A stretch of DNA of 64,000 bases from Actinomycetospora chibensis (lineage in GTDB: Bacteria; Actinomycetota; Actinomycetes; Mycobacteriales; Pseudonocardiaceae): contig NZ_JAQZAM010000014.1 of NCBI RefSeq assembly GCF_028737215.1, positions 1 to 64,000 on the forward strand. The letters run 5' to 3'. Every line of letters begins with the position of its first letter. The first letter of the stretch is position 1. The notes beneath the pieces are model-generated. The model was not told the DNA's origin. It searched no databases and was given only the letters and a program-made list of their open reading frames with translations. Both the position numbers and the translations under genes were made by a program. This document shows, piece by piece, positions 1 to 9,237 of the stretch.

Positions 1-30
1 GGGCCGGTGCGTGCGTCACGAGGGGTACTG

Positions 31-489
31 CTACTCGACGACGGTGGCGCTGCCGCCGGCGGCGGTCAGCTTCTCGCTCGCCGAGCCCGAGAACGAGTGC
101 GCGGTGACGCGCAGCGTCACCGACCCGACCTCGCCGGTGCCGAGCACCTTGATCGGACGGCCGGCGCGCACGGCGCCCGCCTCGACGAGCTCGGCCGGGC
201 CGACCTCGCCGCCGTCGGGGAACAGCCGGGCGAGGTCGCCGACGTTGACGACCTGCGCGACGACCTTGTTGCGGTTGCGGAAGCCCTTGAGCTTCGGCAG
301 ACGCATCTGCAGCGGCATCTGGCCGCCCTCGAAGCCCGCGGGGACGTTCTTCCGCGCGCCGGTGCCCTTGGTACCGCGACCGGCGGTCTTGCCCTTCGAC
401 GCCTCACCGCGACCGACACGGGTCTTCGCGGTCTTGGCGCCCGGGGCCGGGCGCAGGTGGTGCAGCTTGATCGGGGACGACTCAGCCAT
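31..489 (-). CDS. rplO: 50S ribosomal protein L15
   Basis: This 152-residue protein is L15, a late-assembling component of the large ribosomal subunit. The N-terminus opens with the typical [12 protein letters not shown] segment followed by a Gly/Lys/Arg-rich stretch ([18 protein letters not shown]) that threads into 23S rRNA, and the [15 protein letters not shown] core motif is present near residues 52-67. It is the last gene of the spc operon in this window and its start overlaps the rpmD stop by eight bases. The stop is TAG at 33-31. In actinomycetes secY normally follows, and it would lie beyond base 1; bases 1-30 hold nothing I can identify. Confidence 0.97.
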   Translation of the reverse strand: MAESSPIKLHHLRPAPGAKTAKTRVGRGEASKGKTAGRGTKGTGARKNVPAGFEGGQMPLQMRLPKLKGFRNRNKVVAQVVNVGDLARLFPDGGEVGPAELVEAGAVRAGRPIKVLGTGEVGSVTLRVTAHSFSGSASEKLTAAGGSATVVE

Positions 490-673
490 CGCTCCCCACC
501 TCCTCGACCGTCACCAGGTGACGAACGGTGTTGATCAGGCCGCGGTTCTGGGGCGTGTCCGGGCGCACGACGGTGGCACCGATGCGCCGGAGCCCCAGGG
601 TCCGCAGCGTCTCGCGCTGGTTGCGCTTGCCCCCGATCTGGGACCGGGTCTGGGTGACCTTGAGGTCGGCCAT
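482..673 (-). CDS. rpmD: 50S ribosomal protein L30
   Basis: This is a 63-residue L30 of the large subunit. It starts [11 protein letters not shown], carries the L30 signature region ([20 protein letters not shown]) and ends with the usual [14 protein letters not shown]. The ATG at 673 shares one base with the rpsE stop (TGATG), so translation is probably coupled to rpsE. A longer in-frame extension exists upstream but it lies wholly inside rpsE and is not part of the family. The length is normal for bacterial L30. Confidence 0.96.
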   Translation of the reverse strand: MADLKVTQTRSQIGGKRNQRETLRTLGLRRIGATVVRPDTPQNRGLINTVRHLVTVEEVGSDG

Positions 674-1308
674 CACGACGCTCCCTGCGCGGCCCGGGCA
701 CGCAGCATGCGCGCCGGCGCCACGTCCTCGATCGGCAGGCCACGACGGGCGGCGACGGCCTCGGGGACCTGCAGGCCCTTCAGCGCCGCCACGGTGGCGT
801 GCACGATGTTGATCGCGTTCTGGCTGCCGAGCGACTTCGACAGGATGTCGGCGATGCCCGCGCACTCCAGCACGGCACGCACCGGGCCACCGGCGATGAC
901 GCCGGTACCGGGGCTCGCCGGACGCAGGAGGACGACGCCCGCGGCGTCCTCGCCCTGGATCGGGTGCGTGATGGTGCCGCCGACGCGCGGGACGCGGAAG
1001 AAGTTCTTCTTCGCCTCCTCGACGCCCTTCGCGATCGCGGCGGGCACCTCCTTGGCCTTGCCGTAGCCGACGCCGACCATGCCGTCGCCGTCACCGACGA
1101 CGACCAGGGCGGTGAAGCTGAAGCGACGACCACCCTTGACGACCTTGGCCACGCGGTTGATGGCGACGACGCGCTCGAGGTGCGGGGTGCGGTCCTGCTG
1201 GCGGTCGCGGCCGCCCTGCTGGCGGTCGCGACCGGCGCTGCCGCCCTGACGCTCGCCGCCCTGTGCGCCCGAGCCCGCGGGCCCGTCGCGCCGTGTGCGT
1301 CCCGGCAT
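673..1308 (-). CDS. rpsE: 30S ribosomal protein S5
   Basis: S5 of the small subunit is involved in decoding fidelity and forms part of the mRNA entry tunnel. I place the start at the ATG at 1308 (211 residues) because GGAAGGA precedes it by seven bases; an ATG-less extension to 1380 would overlap rplR. The first 40 or so residues are a Gly/Gln/Arg-rich tail ([17 protein letters not shown]) typical of actinobacterial S5. The conserved S5 fold begins at [22 protein letters not shown] and includes [12 protein letters not shown] and the [13 protein letters not shown] segment. It is followed by rpmD with a one-base overlap. Confidence 0.96.
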   Translation of the reverse strand: MPGRTRRDGPAGSGAQGGERQGGSAGRDRQQGGRDRQQDRTPHLERVVAINRVAKVVKGGRRFSFTALVVVGDGDGMVGVGYGKAKEVPAAIAKGVEEAKKNFFRVPRVGGTITHPIQGEDAAGVVLLRPASPGTGVIAGGPVRAVLECAGIADILSKSLGSQNAINIVHATVAALKGLQVPEAVAARRGLPIEDVAPARMLRARAAQGAS

Positions 1309-1348
1309 CAGGCGTTCCTTCCAATCGTGTTCGTCCTGGGAGTCCGCA

Positions 1349-1777
1349 TCAGAACTGCAGACCCCCCTCGCGGGCCGCATCCGCGAGCTGCGCGATGCGA
1401 CCGTGGTAGCGGCGACCGCCGCGGTCGAAGACGACCGCGTCGATGCTGGCGGCCCGCGAGCGAGCGGCGATGAGCTCCCCCACCTTCGCGGCCTGGGCCT
1501 TCTTGTCGCCCTCCAGCCCGCGCACGTCCGCCTCCAGCGTGGAGGCGTGGGCGAGGGTGTGACCGGCGATGTCGTCGACCACCTGCGCCGTGATGTGCCG
1601 GGTCGAGCGGGTGACGACCAGACGGGGACGCGACGGCGTGCCGGCGATCTTCTTGCGCAGCCGGACGTGGCGTCGGGTGCGACCCGTGCGACGCGTCTCC
1701 GAGATGTTCTTGCCCAGGTGGCCCCTGGCCTTGTCCTTGGGCGCTGCCGTGGTCGTGCTCTCGGTGTTGGTAGCCAT
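1349..1777 (-). CDS. rplR: 50S ribosomal protein L18
   Basis: L18 binds 5S rRNA on the large subunit. The 142-residue product has a short Thr/Ala-rich N-terminus, then [19 protein letters not shown] and the [19 protein letters not shown] core, ending in the family's [26 protein letters not shown]-type C-terminus. The start chosen is the ATG at 1777, which overlaps the rplF stop by one base (TGATG). A GTG directly upstream at 1780 would add one residue and cannot be excluded. It belongs to the spc operon. Confidence 0.96.
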   Translation of the reverse strand: MATNTESTTTAAPKDKARGHLGKNISETRRTGRTRRHVRLRKKIAGTPSRPRLVVTRSTRHITAQVVDDIAGHTLAHASTLEADVRGLEGDKKAQAAKVGELIAARSRAASIDAVVFDRGGRRYHGRIAQLADAAREGGLQF

Positions 1778-2313
1778 CACTTGCCCGTCTTCCCGACCTT
1801 GCGGCGGATCTGCTCGCCGGCGTACCGGACGCCCTTGCCCTTGTACGGGTCAGGACGGCGCAGCCAGCGGATGTTGGCGGCCACCTGGCCGACCAGCTGC
1901 TTGTCGATGCCCTGCACGGAGAACCGCGTGGGGCTCTCGACCGCGAACGTGATGCCCTCGGGCGGATCGATCCGGACCGGGTGGCTGAACCCGAGCGCGA
2001 ACACCAGGGTCGAGCCCTGGAGCTGCACGCGGTAGCCGACGCCGTGGATCTCGAGCTTGCGCTCGTAGCCCTGGCTCACGCCCTGCACGAGGTTGTTGAG
2101 CAGCGAGCGCGACAGGCCGTGCAGCGCACGGTTGTCCCGCTCGTCGTCGGGGCGGGCCACCGAGATGACACCGTCGTCGACCGAGACCCGGATGGGCTCG
2201 TCGACGGTGTGGCTCAGCGTGCCCTTCGGTCCCTTGACGGTGACCTGCTGGCCCTCGACCGCGACGTCCACGCCGGACGGCACGGTGATCGGGGCCTTGC
2301 CGATACGTGACAT
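1777..2313 (-). CDS. rplF: 50S ribosomal protein L6
   Basis: L6 is a 178-residue large-subunit protein near the sarcin-ricin loop. It has two repeats of the L6 fold. The N-terminus reads [17 protein letters not shown] and the second domain carries the L6 signature, including the LGFSHPV region and the [11 protein letters not shown] motif near the C-terminus. It lies 26 bases downstream of rpsH, with GGAGAGGGA just before its ATG, and is coupled to rplR by a one-base overlap. Length and motifs are normal. Confidence 0.97.
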   Translation of the reverse strand: MSRIGKAPITVPSGVDVAVEGQQVTVKGPKGTLSHTVDEPIRVSVDDGVISVARPDDERDNRALHGLSRSLLNNLVQGVSQGYERKLEIHGVGYRVQLQGSTLVFALGFSHPVRIDPPEGITFAVESPTRFSVQGIDKQLVGQVAANIRWLRRPDPYKGKGVRYAGEQIRRKVGKTGK

Positions 2314-2339
2314 TGTCTGGTCCCTCTCCTTCCGAGCCG

Positions 2340-2738
2340 TTACCAGACGAAGGCGAGGACTTCCCCGCCCATCCGTCGCTGGTAGGCCTGCCGGTCGGTC
2401 AGCAGACCGGAGGACGTCGAGATGATGGCGACGCCGAGACCGCCGAGCACCCGGGGGAGCTCGTTGGACTTGGCGTAGATGCGCAGACCCGGCTTCGAGA
2501 TGCGCTTGATGCCGGCGATGCTGCGCTCGCGGTTCGGCCCGTACTTGAGGTCGACCACGAGGGACTTGCCCACCGTGGCGTCCTCGGTGCGGAACCCGGC
2601 GATGTAGCCCTGGTCCAGGAGGACCTGCGCGACGTGGGTCTTGAGCTTGCTGTGCGGCATGGTCGCGCTCTCGTGGAACGCCGAGTTGGCGTTCCGGATG
2701 CGCGTCAGCATGTCCGCGATCGGGTCGGTCATCGTCAT
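2340..2738 (-). CDS. rpsH: 30S ribosomal protein S8
   Basis: S8 binds 16S rRNA helix 21 and, in Escherichia coli, is the autoregulator of the spc operon. The 132-residue product starts [17 protein letters not shown] and ends with the [12 protein letters not shown] and GGEVLAFVW signature. The ATG at 2738 overlaps by four bases (ATGA) the stop of the small ORF described below, with AGGAAGG ten bases upstream. A second ATG at 2732 (MTDPIADML) is also possible. Whether S8 autoregulation operates here cannot be told from the sequence. Confidence 0.96.
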   Translation of the reverse strand: MTMTDPIADMLTRIRNANSAFHESATMPHSKLKTHVAQVLLDQGYIAGFRTEDATVGKSLVVDLKYGPNRERSIAGIKRISKPGLRIYAKSNELPRVLGGLGVAIISTSSGLLTDRQAYQRRMGGEVLAFVW

Positions 2739-2998
2739 GACCAGGTCACCTTCCTCGCCGTGGTTCCCCGGGTCGGGCGCACGGAGGCCGTGCGCGCGGT
2801 CCCGATGGCGGGCCTGCGGCGTGTGGAGCTCTTCTGAGCGGTGGTTCGGGGATGCGCCGTCGGCGAGGCGACGCCGACGAGCATGTGCTCGCGGTGCGCC
2901 ACGCGCTGGATCAGACGCAGGAGCGCGGGGTCGATCGCGCCCTCGCTCGGGGCCTCGGGGACCTCGGCGGTGTTCGCGGAGGTGTTCGCCGCGCTCAC
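2735..2998 (-). CDS. uncharacterised 87-codon ORF between rpsN and rpsH
   Basis: I do not recognise this product. The reading frame opens with GTG at 2998, overlapping the rpsN stop by four bases (GTGA), and closes with TGA at 2737-2735, overlapping the rpsH start by four bases (ATGA). It therefore fills the whole spacer exactly. Nearly all codons end in G or C, as in the flanking genes. The first half (residues 13-45) looks like a plausible acidic-then-helical segment ([26 protein letters not shown]). The second half is Arg/Thr/Ser-rich and basic, like a ribosomal-protein tail. No signal peptide or membrane segment is visible. Direct adjacency of rpsN and rpsH is usual, so this may be a lineage-specific coupled small protein or a fortuitous open leader. 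Confidence 0.5.
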   Translation of the reverse strand: MSAANTSANTAEVPEAPSEGAIDPALLRLIQRVAHREHMLVGVASPTAHPRTTAQKSSTRRRPAIGTARTASVRPTRGTTARKVTWS

Positions 2999-3180
2999 CA
3001 GGACGCCTTGCTGACGCCCGGGAGCTCGCCCCGGTGCGCCATCTCGCGCAGGCACACGCGGCAGAGCCCGAACTTCCGAAGCACGGCACGGGCGCGCCCG
3101 CAGCGGTTGCACCGGGTGTAGCCGCGAACCTTGAACTTCGGGGTCTTCGCGGCCTTGTTGACCAGAGCCTTCTTCGCCAT
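2995..3180 (-). CDS. rpsN: 30S ribosomal protein S14, zinc-binding type Z
   Basis: This is the short 61-residue, zinc-binding form of S14 (type Z), a small-subunit head protein. Two CxxC pairs are present (CNRCGR near residue 24 and CRVC near residue 40), which would hold one zinc ion. The sequence follows the family closely ([41 protein letters not shown]). It lies two bases downstream of rplE in the spc operon and its stop overlaps the GTG of the small ORF at 2998. Confidence 0.97.
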   Translation of the reverse strand: MAKKALVNKAAKTPKFKVRGYTRCNRCGRARAVLRKFGLCRVCLREMAHRGELPGVSKASW

Positions 3181-3182
3181 TC

Positions 3183-3755
3183 TCAGTTCTCCCTGAACGG
3201 GAAGCCGAGCTGACGGAGCAGCGCCCGGCCCTCCTCGTCGGTGGTCGCGGAGGTGACCACGGTGATGTCCATGCCCCGCGGCCGGTCGATCGAGTCCTGG
3301 TCGATCTCGTGGAACATCGTCTGGTCCGACAGACCGAACGTGTAGTTGCCGGAGCCGTCGAACTGCTTCGGCGAGAGACCGCGGAAGTCACGGATGCGCG
3401 GCAGGCCGATGGTCAGCAGCCGGTCCAGGAACTCCCACATCCGCGCGCCGCGCAGGGTCGCGCGGGCGCCGATCGGCATGCCCTCGCGCAGCTTGAACTG
3501 CGCGATCGACTTGCGGGCCTTGCGGATCTCCGGCTTCTGGCCGGCGATGAGGGTGAGGTCGCGGACCGCGCCCTCCATCAGCTTGGAGTCCCGCGCGGCC
3601 TCGCCGACGCCCATGTTCACGACGACCTTGACGACGCCCGGGATCAGCATCGGGTTCGTGTACCCGAACTGCTCCGACAGCGCGTTCTTGATCTCGTCGT
3701 GGTAGCGCTGCTGCAGCCGCGGACGGGTCGTCTCGGGAGCTTCGGTCGTGGTCAC
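3183..3755 (-). CDS. rplE: 50S ribosomal protein L5
   Basis: L5 (190 residues) binds 5S rRNA and contacts the P-site tRNA. Recognisable blocks are [10 protein letters not shown] near the N-terminus, the signature around [20 protein letters not shown], and the [20 protein letters not shown]-type region. The start is GTG at 3755, sharing four bases (GTGA) with the rplX stop. The N-terminus has a short Thr/Glu/Pro extension common in actinobacteria. It is followed two bases later by rpsN. Confidence 0.97.
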   Translation of the reverse strand: MTTTEAPETTRPRLQQRYHDEIKNALSEQFGYTNPMLIPGVVKVVVNMGVGEAARDSKLMEGAVRDLTLIAGQKPEIRKARKSIAQFKLREGMPIGARATLRGARMWEFLDRLLTIGLPRIRDFRGLSPKQFDGSGNYTFGLSDQTMFHEIDQDSIDRPRGMDITVVTSATTDEEGRALLRQLGFPFREN

Positions 3756-4075
3756 GAGAGGTCCTTCCCGCTACGGCGCGCGATGCGCACGCGCTTCTGC
3801 TCGCCCTCGCCACCCTCGCGGCTGCCGACGCGGGTCGGCTTGCCGTCGGGGTCGACGACCATCACGTTCGAGACGTGGATCGGCGCTTCCTGGGTGACGA
3901 TCCCGCCGCTCTGGGCGCCGCGCTGGTTGGCGGACTGGGCCGTGTGCTTCTTGACGCGGCCGACACCCTCGACGAGGACCTTGTCGCGGTCGGGGAAGGC
4001 CTTGATGACCTTGCCCTTGGCGCCCTTGTCCTTGCCGGCGATGACGACGACCGTGTCGCCCTTCTTGACCTTCAT
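3752..4075 (-). CDS. rplX: 50S ribosomal protein L24
   Basis: L24 (107 residues) is an early assembly initiator of the large subunit. It opens with [23 protein letters not shown], which is the KOW motif, and contains [23 protein letters not shown]-like central sequence and a [14 protein letters not shown] stretch. It sits three bases after rplN and overlaps rplE by four bases. Length and start agree with the family. Nothing unusual is seen apart from the charged C-terminal end. Confidence 0.97.
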   Translation of the reverse strand: MKVKKGDTVVVIAGKDKGAKGKVIKAFPDRDKVLVEGVGRVKKHTAQSANQRGAQSGGIVTQEAPIHVSNVMVVDPDGKPTRVGSREGGEGEQKRVRIARRSGKDLS

Positions 4076-4078
4076 CTG

Positions 4079-4447
4079 CTACAGCACCTCCGGCGCGAGC
4101 GAGATGATCCGCATGAACCTCTTGTCGCGCAGCTCGCGGCCCACGGGGCCGAAGATGCGGGTCCCGCGGGGCTCACGGTCGTTCTTGATGAGCACGGCTG
4201 CGTTCTCGTCGAACTTGATGTACGAGCCGTCCGGGCGGCGCTTCTCCTTGCGGGTGCGCACGATGACGGCCTTGACGACCTCGCCGCGCTTGACACCGGC
4301 GGCCGGGATGGCTTCCTTCACGGTCGCCACGATGACGTCGCCGATGCCCGCGTAGCGGCGGGACGAGCCCCCGAGAACGCGGATGCACAGAATCTCCCGT
4401 GCACCCGTGTTGTCGGCGACACGCAGCCGCGACTCCTGCTGGATCAC
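4079..4447 (-). CDS. rplN: 50S ribosomal protein L14
   Basis: L14 is a 122-residue, highly conserved large-subunit protein at the subunit interface. The start [20 protein letters not shown] is canonical. The signature is seen in the [18 protein letters not shown] region and the C-terminus ends in [29 protein letters not shown]. It is the first gene of the spc operon block and lies 43 bases downstream of rpsQ, with no clear terminator in between, so S10 and spc genes may be one transcript. Confidence 0.97.
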   Translation of the reverse strand: MIQQESRLRVADNTGAREILCIRVLGGSSRRYAGIGDVIVATVKEAIPAAGVKRGEVVKAVIVRTRKEKRRPDGSYIKFDENAAVLIKNDREPRGTRIFGPVGRELRDKRFMRIISLAPEVL

Positions 4448-4490
4448 TTCTTCTCCTGACCTGCCCGCACGAGCGGACGGTTTCCAAGGA

Positions 4491-4883
4491 TCACTTGGCC
4501 TTTTCGAGAATCTCGACGAGACGCCAGCGCTTGGTGGCCGACAGCGGCCGGGTCTCCATGAGGAGCACGCGGTCGCCGGGGCCGGCGGTGTTGTTCTCGT
4601 CGTGCGCCTTGACCTTCTTCGTGCGCCGGATGACCTTCGAGTAGCGCGGGTGCTTCACCCGGTCCTCGAGGCTGACGACGATGGTCTTGGCCATCTTGTC
4701 CGAGACGACGAGACCCTCACGCACCTTGCGCAGGCCACGGTCGTCGTTGCGGGCCTCGCCCGGGGTCTGCTGGGCCTTGTCGGCCTGCTTGACCTCGGCG
4801 CGGACCTGCTCCTGCTCGTCACGCTCGGGGGCGGTGGCGCCCGAGCTCGCCGGAGCAGTGGTCTCAGCGGTGCTCTCGCTCAT
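4491..4883 (-). CDS. rpsQ: 30S ribosomal protein S17 with acidic N-terminal extension
   Basis: S17 binds the 5' domain of 16S rRNA. The conserved S17 fold occupies roughly residues 50-130 ([52 protein letters not shown]). It is preceded by about 48 residues that are Glu/Ala/Ser/Thr/Gln-rich and probably disordered. Most bacterial S17 proteins are 80-90 residues, whereas an extension of this kind is known in mycobacteria and relatives. The ATG at 4883 overlaps the rpmC stop by four bases, which supports the long form. Confidence 0.95.
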   Translation of the reverse strand: MSESTAETTAPASSGATAPERDEQEQVRAEVKQADKAQQTPGEARNDDRGLRKVREGLVVSDKMAKTIVVSLEDRVKHPRYSKVIRRTKKVKAHDENNTAGPGDRVLLMETRPLSATKRWRLVEILEKAK

Positions 4884-5116
4884 GCCGCTCCCTCCTCATC
4901 GGGGGCGACCGACAGGCCGAGCTCGCGCTCGCGCATCACCGTGTAGATGCGCGCGATGTCGTGGCGCACGGTCCGCAGTCGACGGTTGTTGTCCAGCTGC
5001 CCGGTCGCCATCTGGAAGCGCAGGTTGAACAGCTCGGCCTTCGCCTCACGGGCGCGGGCGACGAGCTCCTCGGCGTTGAGCTCCCGGAGCTCGCTCGCGG
5101 GGGTTCCGGCGGCCAT
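4880..5116 (-). CDS. rpmC: 50S ribosomal protein L29
   Basis: L29 (78 residues) lies at the exit of the peptide tunnel and helps form the docking site for trigger factor and SRP. The two-helix family pattern is clear: [32 protein letters not shown], then [18 protein letters not shown]. Its ATG at 5116 shares one base with the rplP stop (TGATG). The downstream rpsQ overlaps its stop by four bases, so this part of the S10 operon is tightly coupled. Confidence 0.96.
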   Translation of the reverse strand: MAAGTPASELRELNAEELVARAREAKAELFNLRFQMATGQLDNNRRLRTVRHDIARIYTVMRERELGLSVAPDEEGAA

Positions 5117-5532
5117 CAGAAACTCTCCTCACGGCTCACGATGCGGCAGCGCATCGGCAGCTTGTGCTGCGCGCGACGCAGCGCCTCGCGGGCCGTGGCC
5201 TCGTTCGGGTAGCTCATCTCGAACATGACCCGGCCCGGCTTCACGTTCGCCACCCACTTCTCGGGCGAGCCCTTGCCGGAACCCATGCGGGTCTCGGCCG
5301 GCTTCTTGGTCAGCGGCCGGTCCGGGAAGATGTTGATCCACACCTTGCCGCCACGGCGGATGTGCCGCGTGATTGCGATACGGGCGGACTCGATCTGCCG
5401 GTTGGTGACGTAGGCGTGCTCCAGGGCCTGGATGCCGTAGTCGCCGAAGGACATCTGGGTGCCGCCCTTGGCGGCGCCCGTCCGGTCCGGCCGGTGCTGC
5501 TTGCGGTACTTGACCTTGCGGGGGATCAGCAT
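5116..5532 (-). CDS. rplP: 50S ribosomal protein L16
   Basis: L16 (138 residues) organises the A-site region of the large subunit and contacts 5S rRNA. It starts [24 protein letters not shown] and contains the two L16 signatures, [16 protein letters not shown] near residues 50-65 and the [14 protein letters not shown] block around residues 80-95. It follows rpsC by three bases and is coupled to rpmC by a one-base overlap. Length and motifs are normal. Confidence 0.97.
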   Translation of the reverse strand: MLIPRKVKYRKQHRPDRTGAAKGGTQMSFGDYGIQALEHAYVTNRQIESARIAITRHIRRGGKVWINIFPDRPLTKKPAETRMGSGKGSPEKWVANVKPGRVMFEMSYPNEATAREALRRAQHKLPMRCRIVSREESF

Positions 5533-5535
5533 GAC

Positions 5536-6408
5536 TCAGGACTCCGTCTGCGTGGTCGCCTCGGGGGCGGCGCCGGCGGGGGCCCCGCCCGTGGTCGCAC
5601 CCGCACCTGCCTGCTCGGCAGCTGCGGCGCGCCCGGCCTCGGTGCTCGTCCCGGTCGTGCCCGACGAGCCGGAACGACGCCCGCGGGGACGGTCGTTCGA
5701 GCCGCCGCCACGGCCACGGCCACCACGCGGGTCGCGCGTCGCGGCGTCGAGCGCGGCCTGGCGCTCGGACTCGCGCTTGCCGCCGACCACGTCGCCCTTG
5801 TAGATCCAGACCTTCACGCCGATGCGGCCGAAGTTGGTCCGGGCCTCGAACAGGCCGTAGTCGATCTCCGCGCGCAGCGTGTGCAGCGGCACGCGCCCCT
5901 CGCGGTAGAACTCGGAGCGCGACATCTCGGCGCCACCGAGCCGGCCGGAGCACTGCACCCGGATGCCCTTCACGCCGGGGCTGCGCATGGCCGACTGCAT
6001 GGCCTTGCGCATCGCGCGGCGGAACGACACACGATTGGACAGCTGCTCGGCGACGCCCTGCGCGACGAGCTGCGCGTCGGCCTCGGCACCCTTGACCTCG
6101 AGGATGTTCAGCTGGACCTGCTTGCCGGTCAGCTTCTCCAGGTTGCCGCGCAGGCGGTCCGCCTCGGCGCCGCGGCGCCCGATGACGATGCCCGGACGCG
6201 CGGTGTGGATGTCGACGCGGACGCGGTCACGCGTGCGCTCGATCTCGACCTTGGAGATGCCGGCCCGCTCCATGCCCTTGGAGAGCATGCGGCGGATCTT
6301 GACGTCCTCGGCCACGTAGTCGGCGTACTGCTTGTCGGCGTACCAGCGCGACTTCCAGTCGGTGGTGATACCGAGGCGGAAGCCGTGCGGGTTGATCTTC
6401 TGGCCCAT
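5536..6408 (-). CDS. rpsC: 30S ribosomal protein S3 with Gly/Arg/Ala-rich C-terminal tail
   Basis: S3 (290 residues) sits at the mRNA entry site and contributes helicase activity with S4 and S5. The N-terminal KH domain is recognisable, with the GxxG loop at [13 protein letters not shown] near residues 74-86. The C-terminal S3 signature ([20 protein letters not shown]) is near residues 155-175. After about residue 210 comes a tail of roughly 75 residues rich in Gly, Arg, Ala and Thr, longer than in most bacteria but common in actinomycetes. The ATG overlaps the rplV stop by one base. Confidence 0.97.
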   Translation of the reverse strand: MGQKINPHGFRLGITTDWKSRWYADKQYADYVAEDVKIRRMLSKGMERAGISKVEIERTRDRVRVDIHTARPGIVIGRRGAEADRLRGNLEKLTGKQVQLNILEVKGAEADAQLVAQGVAEQLSNRVSFRRAMRKAMQSAMRSPGVKGIRVQCSGRLGGAEMSRSEFYREGRVPLHTLRAEIDYGLFEARTNFGRIGVKVWIYKGDVVGGKRESERQAALDAATRDPRGGRGRGGGSNDRPRGRRSGSSGTTGTSTEAGRAAAAEQAGAGATTGGAPAGAAPEATTQTES

Positions 6409-6818
6409 CAGCGGCCACTCCTCTTCGAACGCGCTCGGCCGCCCTTCGCCGCGGCCACCTCGGTGACCTCGACGTAGATGTGGCTGGTCCGCTTCCGGAT
6501 GCGGTACGCCCGGCCCTGCGCGCGGGGCTGGAACCGCTTCATGGTCGGACCCTCGTCCACGGTGATCGTGGAGATCACCAGGTTCGCGCGGTCCAGATCG
6601 ACGTTGTTCTCGGCGTTGGCCACCGCGCTCGCGACGACCTTGGCCACCGGCTGGGCGGCCTTGAGCTCGGCGAACTGCAGCACCGAGGCGGCCTCGCCCA
6701 CGGGCATGCCGCGCACCAGGTCCACCACGCGACGGACCTTCATCGGCGACATGCGCACGTAGCGCGCCCGCGCCACGGCCCCGCGCGGGGCCGTGTCGGT
6801 GTCGGCTGGTGCAGACAT
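6408..6818 (-). CDS. rplV: 50S ribosomal protein L22
   Basis: L22 lines the peptide exit tunnel. I choose the ATG at 6818 (136 residues, [13 protein letters not shown]) because GGAAGGA lies nine bases upstream; an in-frame start at 6848 would add ten residues that run through this binding site. The family core follows: [26 protein letters not shown], then [23 protein letters not shown], and the conserved end [20 protein letters not shown]. Macrolide-relevant beta-hairpin residues lie in the last block and look ordinary. Confidence 0.94.
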   Translation of the reverse strand: MSAPADTDTAPRGAVARARYVRMSPMKVRRVVDLVRGMPVGEAASVLQFAELKAAQPVAKVVASAVANAENNVDLDRANLVISTITVDEGPTMKRFQPRAQGRAYRIRKRTSHIYVEVTEVAAAKGGRARSKRSGR

Positions 6819-6879
6819 CTCTGACGTTCCTTCCTGATTCCGGGCCATGGAGGTCCCGCGCGCTGTATCCCGGCGTCGA

Positions 6880-7161
6880 CTAGCGACGGCGGGAGCGGCG
6901 GTCCTCCTTGACGTGCCCGCGGAACGTGCGGGTCGGGGCGAACTCGCCGAGCTTGTGCCCGACCATGGATTCCGAGACGAACACGGGGACGTGCTTGCGT
7001 CCGTCGTGCACGGCCAGCGTGTGGCCGATCATGTCCGGGATGATCGTCGAACGGCGCGACCAGGTCCGGATGACCGTCTTGCGGTTGGCCTCGTTGAGCG
7101 CGTCCACCTTCTTGAGCAGGTGGTCGTCGACGAACGGGCCCTTCTTGAGACTGCGTGGCAT
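6880..7161 (-). CDS. rpsS: 30S ribosomal protein S19
   Basis: S19 (93 residues) is in the small-subunit head next to S13. The sequence is canonical throughout: [19 protein letters not shown], then [29 protein letters not shown], and [16 protein letters not shown]. The tail is Arg/Ser-rich. It lies 23 bases after rplB with a good AGGAGGGAG ribosome-binding site and 61 bases before rplV, in the normal S10 order. Confidence 0.97.
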   Translation of the reverse strand: MPRSLKKGPFVDDHLLKKVDALNEANRKTVIRTWSRRSTIIPDMIGHTLAVHDGRKHVPVFVSESMVGHKLGEFAPTRTFRGHVKEDRRSRRR

Positions 7162-7184
7162 CGCTTCGCTCCCTCCTGCTCTCG

Positions 7185-8027
7185 TCAGCGCTTCTTCTTG
7201 CCCTTGCCGGTGCGGCGGCGACGCACGATCATGCGGTCGCTCTCCTTCCGGCCTCGGGTACGGCCCTCGGGCGTGCCGGCGGGGTTGACCGGGTGGCGAC
7301 CACCGGAGGTCTTGCCCTCACCACCGCCGTGCGGGTGGTCGACCGGGTTCATGGCGACACCGCGCACCGACGGGCGCTTGCCGCGCCAGCGGTTGCGGCC
7401 CGCCTTGCCCCAGTTGATGTTCGAGTGCTCGGCGTTGCCGACCTCGCCGATGCTGGCGCGGCACCGGACGTCCACGTTGCGGATCTCGCCCGAGGGCATC
7501 CGCAGCTGGGCGTGGGGGCCGTCCTTGGCCACCAGCTGCACCTTCGAGCCGGCCGAGCGCGCGATCTTGGCGCCGCCACCGGGGCGGAGCTCGATCGCGT
7601 GGATCGTCGTACCGGTCGGGATGTTGCGCAGCGGGAGGTTGTTGCCCGGCTTGATGTCGGCCTTGGGGCCGGCCTCCACCGTGTCGCCCTGGTGCAGCCG
7701 CTCCGGGGCGATAATGTAGCGCTTCTCGCCGTCCGCGTAGTGCAGCAGCGCGATGCGCGAGGTGCGGTTCGGGTCGTACTCGATGTGAGCGACCTTGGCC
7801 GGCACGCCGTCCTTGTCGTGGCGACGGAAGTCGATGAGCCGGTAGGCCCGCTTGTGGCCCCCGCCCTGGTGCCGGGTCGTGATGCGCCCGGTGACGTTGC
7901 GGCCGCCCTTGTTGTGCAGCGGACGGATCAGCGACTTCTCGGGGTGGTCGCGCGTGATCTCGGCGAAGTCCGAGACGCTCGCGCCGCGCCGCCCCGCGGT
8001 CGTCGGCTTGTACCTGCGGATTCCCAT
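7185..8027 (-). CDS. rplB: 50S ribosomal protein L2
   Basis: L2 (280 residues) is required for subunit association and peptidyl transfer. It starts [21 protein letters not shown]. The C-terminal signature ([22 protein letters not shown]) near residues 225-245 contains the conserved histidine close to the peptidyl-transferase centre. The middle holds the usual [28 protein letters not shown] block. It lies two bases after rplW. No unusual insertions are seen. Confidence 0.98.
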   Translation of the reverse strand: MGIRRYKPTTAGRRGASVSDFAEITRDHPEKSLIRPLHNKGGRNVTGRITTRHQGGGHKRAYRLIDFRRHDKDGVPAKVAHIEYDPNRTSRIALLHYADGEKRYIIAPERLHQGDTVEAGPKADIKPGNNLPLRNIPTGTTIHAIELRPGGGAKIARSAGSKVQLVAKDGPHAQLRMPSGEIRNVDVRCRASIGEVGNAEHSNINWGKAGRNRWRGKRPSVRGVAMNPVDHPHGGGEGKTSGGRHPVNPAGTPEGRTRGRKESDRMIVRRRRTGKGKKKR

Positions 8028-8029
8028 GG

Positions 8030-8335
8030 TCAGCTCCCTGCCCCGGGCGCGCCGAACACGTCGATGGTCCGGCTCTCGGGCGTCACCGTCACGACCGCGC
8101 GCTTGGTGTCCTTGCGCTTGCCGAAGCCGCGGCGGGAGCGCTTGCGCTTCCCCTCACGGTTCAGCGTGTTCACGCTGGCCACCTGCACGTCGAAGATCTG
8201 CTGAACGGCGACCTTGATCTGCGTCTTGTTCGCGTCCGGGCGCACCAGGAAGGTGTACTGGCGCTCCTCGAGCAGGCCGTAGCTCTTCTCGGAGATGACC
8301 GGCGCGATGATCACGTCTCGCGGGTCGGCGATCAC
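8030..8335 (-). CDS. rplW: 50S ribosomal protein L23
   Basis: L23 (101 residues) surrounds the peptide exit and docks trigger factor and SRP. The product reads [21 protein letters not shown], with the family motif [23 protein letters not shown] in the middle and a basic loop ([19 protein letters not shown]). I start it at GTG 8335, which overlaps the rplD stop by four bases (GTGA); a much longer reading frame upstream runs antisense-like through rplD and is not real. Confidence 0.95.
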   Translation of the reverse strand: MIADPRDVIIAPVISEKSYGLLEERQYTFLVRPDANKTQIKVAVQQIFDVQVASVNTLNREGKRKRSRRGFGKRKDTKRAVVTVTPESRTIDVFGAPGAGS

Positions 8336-9237
8336 TTCTCGGCCTCCTTCTGGGCGGGCGGGTCGGTGACCGTGCGCGAGGCGATGAAGGCCTCGAGCGC
8401 CGCGGACGTGAAGACCACGTCGTCGGCGCGCAGGACGTCGTAGGTGTTGAGCTGGTCCGGCGTGATCATGTGGACCGCCGGCAGGTTGGCCACGCTGCGG
8501 CGGCCGGCCTCGTCCTCGCGGGCGACGACGGCGAGCACGTTGCGGAGCTCCGCACCCGACGTCACCACGCCCGAGAGCGCCGTGCGGGCGCCCTTGGTGG
8601 ACGGGGCGGTGCCCTCGATCAGCGCCGAGAAGACGTGGATGCGCTCGTGACGGGCGCGGTCCGACAGCGCGCCGCGCAGGGCGGCCGCCTTCATCTTCTT
8701 GGGGGTCCGCTGGTCGTAGTCGCGCGGCGTCGGTCCGTGGACCGTGCCGCCGCCGGTGAACTGCGGTGCGCGCACCGAGCCCTGGCGGGCGCGGCCGGTG
8801 CCCTTCTGGCGGTACGGCTTCCTGCCGCCGCCGCGGACCTCGCCGCGCGTCTTGGTGTCGTGCGTGCCCTGACGGGCCGCCGCGAGCTGCGCGGTGACGA
8901 CCTGGTGCATCAGCGCGGTGCTGGCCGGGGCGTCGAACAGCACGCCCGGGAGCTCCACGGTGCCGTCGGTCCCGCCGGTCGGGGTGTTCACCGGCACGGA
9001 GCGCGTCTCGCCGGAGGCCGTCGCGTGCTGGTCCCGCCGGGCGAGACGACGTGCCTCGCCGGCCGTGTAGCCGCGGCGACGGGTCGAGTGACCGTGCGTC
9101 GCCCGGAGCGTGGCGGTGGCCGCGGCCGTCGCCGAGCTGGTGCCGGCCTCGGTCTGCTCGGCCGCGTCGGGGCCTTCGGAGTCGGTCACTCCGGGGGTGT
9201 GTCCGTCGGCTGCCTTGTCCTGGCCCGGGGTGCTCAC
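8332..9237 (-). CDS. rplD: 50S ribosomal protein L4 with about 80-residue N-terminal extension
   Basis: L4 lines the exit tunnel and in E. coli represses the S10 operon. The conserved L4 fold begins near residue 90 ([15 protein letters not shown]) and includes the tunnel loop [26 protein letters not shown] and the [10 protein letters not shown] and [14 protein letters not shown] segments. The usual length is about 210 residues, but this product is 301. The first 80 residues are Ala/Thr/Glu/Arg-rich. The long form is supported by a GTG at 9237 that overlaps the rplC stop by four bases (GTGA). Alternative GTG starts at 8997 and 8991 would give an ordinary-length L4 but lack good ribosome-binding sites. 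Confidence 0.9.
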   Translation of the reverse strand: MSTPGQDKAADGHTPGVTDSEGPDAAEQTEAGTSSATAAATATLRATHGHSTRRRGYTAGEARRLARRDQHATASGETRSVPVNTPTGGTDGTVELPGVLFDAPASTALMHQVVTAQLAAARQGTHDTKTRGEVRGGGRKPYRQKGTGRARQGSVRAPQFTGGGTVHGPTPRDYDQRTPKKMKAAALRGALSDRARHERIHVFSALIEGTAPSTKGARTALSGVVTSGAELRNVLAVVAREDEAGRRSVANLPAVHMITPDQLNTYDVLRADDVVFTSAALEAFIASRTVTDPPAQKEAEK

